Shown here: piece by piece, positions 18,918-24,552 of the stretch
Numbering within the stretch: position 1 is the first letter of the stretch
Layout of the letters: each line of letters begins with the position of its first letter
Assembly (NCBI GenBank): GCA_947074135.1
Contig: CAMTOL010000004.1
Span: 1 to 24,552 of the forward strand
Length of the DNA: 24,552 nt
Direction: 5' to 3'
From: an uncultured Rikenellaceae bacterium
Lineage (GTDB): Bacteria > Bacteroidota > Bacteroidia > Bacteroidales > Rikenellaceae
Notes under the pieces: model-generated
What the model saw: the letters and a program-made list of their open reading frames with translations, nothing else
Told to the model about the DNA's origin: nothing
Databases searched by the model: none
Program-made: the position numbers and the translations under genes

Positions 18918-20897
18918 CTATTTCGAGAGTTTCATTGCCAAACCGCCACCGCTATTTAGTTTGAATTTCATCTTCATAGCTTTAGTGACTTTAACCTCTT
19001 GACGTTTGTAGTCGGTTGCATCTCTATCAGAATTAATGCCGTCTGTAAAAATCTCAGCACTATACTCTCCATCGCCTAGGAACGAAAAATCGACCTCAAT
19101 CTCACGCTCTTGCCACGAAGTCATTGCCCCAACATACCAATTCACCCCGTTACGACGAGCAATCGACACCCACTCGCCAACACTGCCCGAAAGAGCAACC
19201 GTTTGGTCAAAAACTGTAGGTACCGAAGCTATATATTTAGTACACTCTGGTTCTGCCATATATGCTGATGGAGAGTCCGCCAACATCTGAAGAGGTGCTT
19301 CAAAGATTGTGTACATTGCCAATTGGTGGCAACGAGTGCCCATACTCATCGGTTTGTTGTTGTTTGGGCGATAGTAATCTTTTGTAGCGTTTGTCATTGC
19401 TCCCGGCGTATAGTCAACCGCACCAGCCAACATACGGATATATGGCATTGTAACATCATACAGAGGAGCGTCATATTGACCCCATTTTGAGTTTTCAAGC
19501 CCTTTAACACCCTCGAAGTTGACAACATTGGGGTACATAGCCATAAAACCAGCTGGTTTAAAAGCACCGTGGTAGTCAATCAACATCTTGTACTTAGCAG
19601 CCATCAAAGCAATCTCGACACAGCTCTCAACAGCCTCTTGGTCATCTCTATCTATAAAGTCTATCTTCCAACCCTTAGCTCCCATAGCCGAGTATTTCTC
19701 CATAGCCTCAACCAGATGGTCTTTCATACCTCTCCAGCCCGACCATAGAATAACACCTACATTTTTGTTGCGTCCATAATCAATAATTGTTTGAAGATCA
19801 ATCTGCGGAACGATATTGAGAATATCATACGTATTTACACTCCAACCCTCGTCCAAAATAATATACTCAATACCTTGCGAGGCAGCAAAATCGATATAAT
19901 ATTTATATGTTTGGGTATTTATACCCGCCTTGAAATCGACACCACGAATATTCCAGTTATTCCACCAATCCCACGCCACTTTGCCCGGTTTAACCCACGA
20001 AACATCTTCGATTTTCGATGGAGCAGAGAGTTTATAGACCATATCGTTATCCAAAAGTTCCTTATCGTCAGTCGAGATAACAACAACTCGCCAAGGCAAA
20101 ATTGTTTTACCGCTAATACGAGCAATATAGTCAGCACGTTTTGTTGGCATCAGGTTTAGACTATTGAATCCTCCAACTCTGGTTTCAAGCGGATATTGAC
20201 CAAAGACACCTCTAAATGCTGTACGATTGTCGTTTTCGACTCTAAGAAACATTCCTGCATAGCTGTTATTAGCAGCATCTGTAATAACTGCTTTTTTGCC
20301 GTCAGCAAGAGCTATTAACGTTGGCGACATAGCTAGTGAGTCGCTATTAAACTTTGAGATAGGCGTTACCTCATATAGAGCCTCGTGCGCCATAACCATA
20401 AGATCATCATCAGAACGCAAATCAGTTACGTAAGGATAGTAGGCTGTGTAGTCGCTAGCAAAACAGAACTCTGCTTTTTCAGACATAACCTTATTTTCGC
20501 CCTTTTTGTTAATTACAAACCTATATGCAACACCATCATTGTAGGCACGAAACTCCAAAACCCAATCACCCGAAAAGGCGAGTGTAAGCCCATTGTAGTT
20601 ATCTACAATTTCAGTTTTTTTGTACAAATGCGATGTGAACAGACGATTCTCAGTTGATGTTTTAGCCTTAACAACTCTATTCTTTGAACCAAGAACTTCG
20701 TTTGAAAGAGTCATCGAGATTTGCGACGGTGTTATCACTTTGGTAGATTGGTGATCGACGCTCCAGGTTATCTTTTCGCCAACTTCAACTCTAAGGTTTA
20801 CCTTGTTATCGGGTGACGACAGTGTGTAATTTTTGTTATTACCGGTAGCAGTTGCAACCACCATAATCGCAATTAAGGTTAGTAGGATTTGTTTCAT
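18918..20897 (-). CDS. Exported GH97 glycoside hydrolase (alpha-glucosidase/alpha-galactosidase type)
   Basis: A 659-residue secreted enzyme of family GH97, which in Bacteroidetes includes SusB and cleaves alpha-glucosides or alpha-galactosides. The signal peptide is MKQILLTLIAIMVVATATG. Residues 25-290 form the beta-super-sandwich domain, 300-570 the TIM barrel (KVAWDWWNNWNIRG, EYIILDEGWS, GVILWSGWRG), and the rest a C-terminal beta domain. KIDFIDRDDQE (411-421) places Asp413 where retaining GH97 enzymes have their nucleophile, and NFEGVKGLE (E462) carries a conserved catalytic-region Glu. The Asp suggests the retaining rather than the SusB-like inverting mechanism; that assignment rests on memory of the family, not alignment. 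The gene is monocistronic, with its own promoter and terminator. Confidence 0.9.
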   Translation of the reverse strand: MKQILLTLIAIMVVATATGNNKNYTLSSPDNKVNLRVEVGEKITWSVDHQSTKVITPSQISMTLSNEVLGSKNRVVKAKTSTENRLFTSHLYKKTEIVDNYNGLTLAFSGDWVLEFRAYNDGVAYRFVINKKGENKVMSEKAEFCFASDYTAYYPYVTDLRSDDDLMVMAHEALYEVTPISKFNSDSLAMSPTLIALADGKKAVITDAANNSYAGMFLRVENDNRTAFRGVFGQYPLETRVGGFNSLNLMPTKRADYIARISGKTILPWRVVVISTDDKELLDNDMVYKLSAPSKIEDVSWVKPGKVAWDWWNNWNIRGVDFKAGINTQTYKYYIDFAASQGIEYIILDEGWSVNTYDILNIVPQIDLQTIIDYGRNKNVGVILWSGWRGMKDHLVEAMEKYSAMGAKGWKIDFIDRDDQEAVESCVEIALMAAKYKMLIDYHGAFKPAGFMAMYPNVVNFEGVKGLENSKWGQYDAPLYDVTMPYIRMLAGAVDYTPGAMTNATKDYYRPNNNKPMSMGTRCHQLAMYTIFEAPLQMLADSPSAYMAEPECTKYIASVPTVFDQTVALSGSVGEWVSIARRNGVNWYVGAMTSWQEREIEVDFSFLGDGEYSAEIFTDGINSDRDATDYKRQEVKVTKAMKMKFKLNSGGGLAMKLSK

Positions 20898-20935
20898 ATT
20901 AACAGTTTCTTATTATAATAAATTGGGTAATCAAA

Positions 20936-20964
20936 CAAAGTTAGTAAATATTATTCGAAACCAA
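20936..20964 (-). promoter_or_regulatory. Promoter of the GH97 gene
   Basis: On the minus strand TAACTTTG (20943-20936) matches TAnnTTTG, with a TTG (20964-20962) 18 bases upstream as a -33 candidate. The -7 box lies 38 bases upstream of the ATG, giving a leader of about 30 bases. Confidence 0.55.
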
Positions 20965-20975
20965 GCCACAGACAC

Positions 20976-21007
20976 AAAAAAAAGTGCACTCCGAAATGAA
21001 GCGCACT
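20976..21007 (-). terminator. Terminator of the outer-membrane protein gene
   Basis: On the minus strand AGTGCGCT (21007-21000) pairs with AGTGCACT (20990-20983) with one mismatch and a 9-base loop, followed by a T-tract at 20982-20976. It is 24 bases beyond the stop at 21032. Confidence 0.7.
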
Positions 21008-21031
21008 CTTCCTTATTATTTTGTCTAAGTC

Positions 21032-21595
21032 TTAGAAACCAACTTGCAAACCAACGTTAATGATACCTTTGAAACCATATCCAAGATCAAGAAAACCAGC
21101 AATTGCGTTGTTACCTATACGCATACCGATTGGAGAAAAGTGAAAAGTAAATGATGGGCTAATGTCTGATGAATTATCGAACATAGCACCAACTGAAGCA
21201 GAACCATAAAGTCTAAAAATACCGCTTTTCTTATAGTAGCAAGTAGCTGTTGGAGCTACGTTAAACAGACTCACATTATCAGTTTTGCCGTCTTTGTAAG
21301 TAGCCTGCATTGACGAATAGCCTAAATCAAGACCGAAAGCCCAACGCTCGTTGTTGATAACACGATTATATGACAGTGTAAAGGTACCGATTGTATTAAA
21401 GTTTTCGAACTTATTGTCAATCATTTTAATCCAAATACCCCCTCCAACATTCATAGCGGCGGTGTACCAAGAGTTATCACCCCACGAGATGCTAATACGG
21501 TTAGGATTAAAGTCGTCACCTGATTGAGCTTTAGCAATATTTGTACTGTTTAAAAGGGCGATAGCACAAATAAGAGCAAGTAGAATTTTTTTCAT
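21032..21595 (-). CDS. Small outer-membrane beta-barrel-like protein
   Basis: A 187-residue protein with signal peptide MKKILLALICAIALLNSTNI, then AKAQS. The mature part alternates short amphipathic strands (TIGTFTLSYNRVI, WAFGLDLGYSSMQ, FRLYGSASVGAMF, GFLDLGYGFKGIINVGLQVGF-like end) and finishes in Phe, the classic C-terminal signature for outer-membrane barrel assembly. Eight strands would fit this length. No function can be assigned from the sequence; relatives in Bacteroidetes are annotated as outer-membrane beta-barrel proteins. It is transcribed alone from a promoter with a repeat-bearing leader and ends at a terminator before the GH97 promoter. Confidence 0.75.
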   Translation of the reverse strand: MKKILLALICAIALLNSTNIAKAQSGDDFNPNRISISWGDNSWYTAAMNVGGGIWIKMIDNKFENFNTIGTFTLSYNRVINNERWAFGLDLGYSSMQATYKDGKTDNVSLFNVAPTATCYYKKSGIFRLYGSASVGAMFDNSSDISPSFTFHFSPIGMRIGNNAIAGFLDLGYGFKGIINVGLQVGF

Positions 21596-21606
21596 TTTTT
21601 TATTAA

Positions 21607-21635
21607 GTTATATTAGGTTATATTAGGTTATATAG
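21607..21635. repeat. Tandem 10-bp repeats in the leader of the outer-membrane protein gene
   Basis: GTTATATTAG occurs at 21607-21616 and 21617-21626, then a shorter GTTATATAG at 21627-21635. The run lies between the -7 box and the ATG at 21595, in what should be the 5' untranslated leader. Confidence 0.7.
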
Positions 21636-21637
21636 TA

Positions 21638-21645
21638 CAAATATA
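21638..21645 (-). promoter_or_regulatory. -7 box of the outer-membrane protein gene
   Basis: On the minus strand TATATTTG matches TAnnTTTG, 42 bases upstream of the ATG. No TTTG -33 element is seen at the usual spacing. Confidence 0.5.
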
Positions 21646-21717
21646 CATATTTCTTGTTTAGTTGTATATTATTCATTGAGAAACTTTTGTTACAACTTAA
21701 TAATTTAGCAATTAACG

Positions 21718-22580
21718 TTAATTATCGAACGTTAGTAATACCCCACTGCTTTCAACTTTTAGTTCGACCTCACCACCTAAGTAGAAAGATAAGTTCGACG
21801 ATTCGTGACCAGCAGGAAACCCGAATGCAACTGTGATTTTATACTGTTAGAAACATCTTCAAAAAAAAGGATATAATCCCCTCTACGCATATCAATATCA
21901 TAGTCAGTGCCAATTGCCGAAGCAATCAATGAAAGATTGCCTCCAATCAACCGACCACGACACTGTCCATACTGATTAAATGGATTTGGCGCAACCTCAA
22001 TCTACCGAAGTTCGCCACTCAACGCCCCAATCAATGAAATAACCCCTACACTATCCAATGTGCCGTCGTTATCGAAAAACTTGACAGGCATAGTAGAGTG
22101 AATACTCTTAATTCCTTGCCTCGAGAGAGCTAAATGAATAGCAGTTACATCACTAAATCCAGCTATCCATTTTTTAGAACTACGCACCCTACCCCATTCA
22201 ATATAATCAAACACTCGAACTGCACCATAACCGCCTTTATACATCAAAATAGCCTTAACATTTGGATCGTCAATCATAGACATAAACTCCCCTGCCCGTT
22301 CAATATCAGTCGCACCAAAAGAGTTATCATGCTGCGATAGTAGATGTTTCCCGTATTTTACAGCAAAACCCAAAGAGTCTAATAGTTTGGTTAACGCTGC
22401 GGTGTCGCTCTGTTCTGCAACCTTGGTCGATACAGATATTATTCCAATTGTATCTCCTCTTTGCAGAGAGTTTGGAGTGATAGTGTTGCGGGTATGTTTT
22501 TGTGGTATCTTGTTTTGAGAATACAAATCAACAGATATTAGTGTTAGAGCGGCTATTAGAGTGAGTTTTAATTTTAACAT
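21718..22580 (-). pseudogene. Decayed exported S66 LD-carboxypeptidase-type gene
   Basis: Family S66 serine peptidases cleave tetrapeptides of peptidoglycan between L- and D-residues. This one has a signal peptide (MLKLKLTLIAALTLISVDLY) and reads intact for 192 codons, including KGGYGAVRVFDYI and the nucleophile Ser in AGFSDVTAIH (S143). A TAG at 22004-22002 interrupts it after GELR. The same frame continues with IGGNLSLIASAIGTDYDID and FFEDV (the catalytic Glu region), then shifts frame: FGFPAGHE with the catalytic His, and a normal C-terminus ending at 21718, are in another frame. Only about 18 residues separate FFED from PAGH where about 65 are expected, so roughly 150 bases are also missing. 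At least two lesions make it a pseudogene. Confidence 0.88.
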
Positions 22581-22606
22581 TCCGATTACAGTACTTTAAT
22601 TTTAGT

Positions 22607-22614
22607 CAAAGATA
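22607..22614 (-). promoter_or_regulatory. -7 box of the S66 pseudogene
   Basis: On the minus strand TATCTTTG matches TAnnTTTG, 26 bases upstream of the ATG at 22580. It lies 9 bases from the opposing mnmE box. The promoter appears to have survived the decay of the gene. Confidence 0.5.
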
Positions 22615-22623
22615 ATTATTTTG

Positions 22624-22631
22624 TAGCTTTG
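22624..22631 (+). promoter_or_regulatory. -7 box of mnmE
   Basis: TAGCTTTG matches TAnnTTTG. A TTTA at 22601-22604, 19 bases upstream, is a partial -33 match. The box ends 26 bases before the ATG at 22658, giving a leader of about 20 bases. Confidence 0.55.
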
Positions 22632-22657
22632 CAGAGATATTAACAAGTAATTTGACA

Positions 22658-24082
22658 ATGATAAATAGTTTTGACAGTACAATTGTAGCGCTTTCAACTG
22701 CTACAGGCGGTGCACTTTGCGTTGTTCGTCTTAGTGGCTCACACGCATTAGAGATAGTTAACAAACATTTTGGAAATTCTCTTGAAGATAGATTAGCATC
22801 ATTTGGAATATTTCGCAACGAACAAGGTGAACCGTTAGACGAGGTTGTCTGTACATTTTTTAAGGCTCCTCGTTCGTTTACAGGCGAAGATTTGGTCGAG
22901 ATTTCTTGTCACGGTTCTGCATTTATAGCATCTGAAATAGTACGATTGTGTGTTTTGAGCGGTGCGAGAGTTGCAACGGCTGGAGAGTTTTCAAAACGAG
23001 CCTTTTTGAATGGCAAGATGGATTTGAGTCAGACCGAAGCAGTTGCAGATATGATAGCTTCGAGCAGTCTGGAGTCGGCACGAATGGCGCTTAATCAGAT
23101 GCGAGGAGGTTATTCGGCGGAGCTGAGCGGATTAAGGGGTAAGTTACTGAATATTAAATCATTATTGGAGTTGGAGTTAGATTTCGGAGATGAAGATGTA
23201 GAGTTTGCTTCGAGGGAGGACTTAGTGCGATTATTGGGAGAGTTGAGGGATAGGTGTAGTAGTTTGGCGGAAAGTTTTTCAGTTGGCAATGCGATTAAGA
23301 GTGGCGTTGCAGTAGCAATAGTTGGCAGGCCAAATGTAGGAAAATCCACACTTCTAAATGCTTTAGTTGGAGAGCAGAGAGCGATAGTTTCGAGTGTTGC
23401 AGGCACGACGAGGGATTACATTGAAGAGCGAGTAGTGATTAATGGCATTGAATTTCGGTTTGTGGACACAGCGGGGATACGTGCAACAGAAGATGAGATA
23501 GAAGCGATTGGTGTAGAGCGTTCATTAGAGCGAATGCGTAGGTCAAAGATAGTTTTACAGTTGGTTGACAGCGATGATTATGATAGGGTTGAGATTACAG
23601 AGGGTCAGGAGTTGCTGGTAGTAATGAATAAGTCAGATTTGGTTGACAATAAAGAGTTAGCGTTAAATTCAGTAAGAACTACAAGCGTCACTAGTACATT
23701 TTCTCTTGTTTCTGTTAGTTCCACCCTAGCTACGACTAGTGTTTCTTCTGCCAAAGATGGTAATGGAATTGACATTTGTATAAGTGCAAAGTATGGGATT
23801 TGTATTGATGAGTTACGGGAGCGTTTGGTTGATTTGAGTGGATTGGGGTTTATTAGTTTAACACAGGATGTTGTAGTAAGTAACGAGCGTCATTGGGAGT
23901 TATTGAGCAAGGTAGTAGATTCGGCGGAGTCTGCGATAGAGTCTATAGAGTTAGGTGAGAGCGGTGATTTGGTTTCTTTTAGGATAAGTTCCGCGTTAGA
24001 GTATTTAGGTGAGATAACAGGCGAGTTCACCACCGACGAGATCCTCGGCACGATTTTCTCCACTTTCTGCATCGGAAAATAA
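22658..24082 (+). CDS. mnmE: tRNA uridine-5-carboxymethylaminomethyl modification GTPase
   Basis: A 474-residue GTPase that, with MnmG, modifies U34 of certain tRNAs. I chose ATG 22658 (MINSFDSTIVALSTATGGAL); a TTG at 22652 would add only two residues. Residues 1-120 form the folate-binding N-terminal domain. The helical domain is split around the G domain, which has G1 GRPNVGKS (223-230), G2 region GTTRDYIEE, G3 DTAG, G4 NKSD (324-327) and G5 SAK (376-378). Between G4 and G5 lies an unusual Ser/Thr-rich insert (about 338-368). The C-terminus ends in the catalytic FCIGK motif. The last 20 codons are markedly richer in C-ending codons than the rest. A terminator follows. The gene's 3' end appears to serve as an integration site. 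Confidence 0.97.
   Translation: MINSFDSTIVALSTATGGALCVVRLSGSHALEIVNKHFGNSLEDRLASFGIFRNEQGEPLDEVVCTFFKAPRSFTGEDLVEISCHGSAFIASEIVRLCVLSGARVATAGEFSKRAFLNGKMDLSQTEAVADMIASSSLESARMALNQMRGGYSAELSGLRGKLLNIKSLLELELDFGDEDVEFASREDLVRLLGELRDRCSSLAESFSVGNAIKSGVAVAIVGRPNVGKSTLLNALVGEQRAIVSSVAGTTRDYIEERVVINGIEFRFVDTAGIRATEDEIEAIGVERSLERMRRSKIVLQLVDSDDYDRVEITEGQELLVVMNKSDLVDNKELALNSVRTTSVTSTFSLVSVSSTLATTSVSSAKDGNGIDICISAKYGICIDELRERLVDLSGLGFISLTQDVVVSNERHWELLSKVVDSAESAIESIELGESGDLVSFRISSALEYLGEITGEFTTDEILGTIFSTFCIGK
24008..24082 (+). other. Putative attachment site: intact copy of the mnmE 3' end
   Basis: These 75 bases encode the MnmE tail from GEITGEFTTDEIL to FCIGK and stop. Two degenerate copies of the same segment lie 326 and 370 bases downstream, just before a mobile-element-type gene. 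The last 18 bases (TTCTGCATCGGAAAATAA) are the same FCIGK-stop segment that SGI1 integrase uses as attB in gamma-proteobacteria. The exact crossover point cannot be fixed from one junction. Confidence 0.5.
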
Positions 24083-24125
24083 CACGCTGATTTTCAGTAA
24101 ATTGAATTAAAATAGACTTTACTTT

Positions 24126-24150
24126 AAGTGCTCATAATGAGCACTTTTTT
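24126..24150 (+). terminator. Rho-independent terminator of mnmE
   Basis: A perfect 9-bp stem, AAGTGCTCA (24126-24134) with TGAGCACTT (24138-24146), 3-base loop TAA, followed by T residues. It begins 43 bases after the mnmE stop. Between it and the decamer repeats at 24279, the sequence shows no gene. Confidence 0.85.
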
Positions 24151-24278
24151 TATGTCCTGTCCTCATTTCGGTAAAACCATTTTTACTCTGTTTTACTTCG
24201 TTTTCCGAACATTTTTGACCAAAATCGTAAGTCTGTGTCAGATTGACTTTACTTCTTTACCCTAAAATGTCGTCAGTT

Positions 24279-24328
24279 TAGACGAGCATAGACGAGTGTG
24301 TACGAAGATAGACAGACTTAGACGGAGA
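24279..24328. repeat. Five tandem 10-bp degenerate direct repeats
   Basis: Consecutive decamers read TAGACGAGCA, TAGACGAGTG, TGTACGAAGA, TAGACAGACT and TAGACGGAGA. All five keep T..AC, and four keep TAGAC. The exact 10-base period puts each copy on the same face of the helix. Position beside the putative attachment site suggests accessory binding sites for a recombinase or excisionase, which is an inference. Confidence 0.7.
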
Positions 24329-24333
24329 TAACA

Positions 24334-24375
24334 AGTGAAATAACCGGCGACATCTTTGGAGATATATTTAGGACT
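24334..24375 (+). repeat. Degenerate mnmE 3'-end copy (second)
   Basis: Read in the frame starting at 24334, this gives SEITGDIFGDIF then RT, matching the GEITGE...LGTIFST segment of MnmE with about five or six codons missing. A 9-base GAGATAACA at 24325-24333, identical to the start of the mnmE tail at 24011, may be the edge of a further copy. It has no start codon and is not expressed as a gene. Confidence 0.55.
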
Positions 24376-24377
24376 AA

Positions 24378-24452
24378 GGTGAAATAACTGGCGAAGTAAT
24401 CACCGATGATATTCTTAGTAATATATTGACATATTTCCAACCACAAATATAA
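24378..24452 (+). repeat. Full-length diverged mnmE 3'-end copy (third)
   Basis: Exactly 75 bases, as in mnmE 24008-24082, and ending in a stop codon at the same position. It encodes GEITGEVITDDIL (10 of 13 residues identical to the MnmE tail) and then diverges, with FQPQI replacing FCIGK. By hand count 46 of 75 bases match. Unlike the tail attached to mnmE it keeps the local AT-rich codon style. Confidence 0.7.
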
Positions 24453-24462
24453 TAAAAAAATT

Positions 24463-24552
24463 ATGAGTAGCAATTTAGAAATCACAAAGATCTGTGAGCT
24501 TTGTGGCAGTAGCTTTATTGCCAAAAAACTCACTACCCAATACTGTTCCCAT
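24463..24552 (+). CDS. N-terminus of a zinc-ribbon mobile-element-type protein (cut by window edge)
   Basis: Thirty codons from ATG 24463 to the window end encode MSSNLEITKICELCGSSF then IAKKLTTQYCSH. The spacing CxxC (residues 11 and 14) and CxH (28 and 30) forms a small zinc ribbon. I associate this type of N-terminus with Bacteroidales proteins that have a zinc ribbon followed by a helix-turn-helix, found beside tyrosine integrases of conjugative and mobilisable elements; that is from memory and the rest of the gene is not visible. It begins ten bases after the third mnmE-tail copy and reads away from mnmE, as expected for the first gene of an integrated element. Confidence 0.65.
   Translation, partial: MSSNLEITKICELCGSSFIAKKLTTQYCSH

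Noticed and set aside
24171..24196. GTAAAAC/GTTTTAC inverted repeat after mnmE as an att arm
   Set aside because: Seven bases in an AT-rich stretch with a 12-base loop is within chance expectation and does not resemble the mnmE tail copies.

Overview
The window looks like chromosomal DNA from an AT-rich member of the Bacteroidales (Bacteroidetes), probably a gut-type glycan degrader. The evidence is the density of exported glycosidases of families common in that group (GH2, GH3, GH97, an MGH1-like glycosidase), lipoprotein and signal peptides followed by Gln or Ser, a DUF5106/thioredoxin lipoprotein, and recurrent TAnnTTTG promoter boxes, which are the Bacteroidetes -7 signature. No Shine-Dalgarno motif decides any start. 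Species cannot be named from this sequence alone.

Layout. (1) 135-6151, plus strand: a secreted GH2 beta-galactosidase-type enzyme and an MGH1-like glycosidase lipoprotein form one unit ending at a strong hairpin. A separate DUF5106/thioredoxin lipoprotein gene follows and is interrupted by one nonsense codon. (2) 6394-12077, minus strand: an operon reading GH3 lipoprotein, secreted GH3, then exported BD-FAE-like esterase. Together with region 1 this resembles a polysaccharide- or glycoside-degradation cluster, but no SusC/SusD pair lies in the window. (3) 12078-12801 holds no gene I can support. (4) 12855-18002, minus strand: carA, carB and then an orphan two-TM, HAMP-ended receptor-like protein. 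The first two encode carbamoyl-phosphate synthetase (arginine and pyrimidine supply). (5) 18074-18775, plus: a SPOUT rRNA methyltransferase divergent from carA, with closely packed -7 boxes. (6) 18918-21595, minus: a GH97 enzyme and a small outer-membrane beta-barrel, each with its own promoter and terminator. (7) 21718-22580, minus: a decayed exported S66 LD-carboxypeptidase with at least two lesions. (8) 22658-24082, plus: mnmE, a tRNA U34 modification GTPase, with an unusual Ser/Thr-rich insert in its G domain.

The most interesting part is the right edge. After the mnmE terminator there are five 10-bp direct repeats in tandem, then two further degenerate copies of the mnmE 3' end (24334-24375 and 24378-24452). 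Ten bases later begins a zinc-ribbon protein of a type I associate with Bacteroidales mobile elements. The 3' end of mnmE is a known integration site (SGI1 uses its last 18 bp in gamma-proteobacteria). The last 20 codons of this mnmE have a C-ending codon bias unlike the rest of the gene. The best reading is the left end of an integrated element, at a site used repeatedly, where each element supplies a replacement mnmE tail. The element body lies beyond the window.
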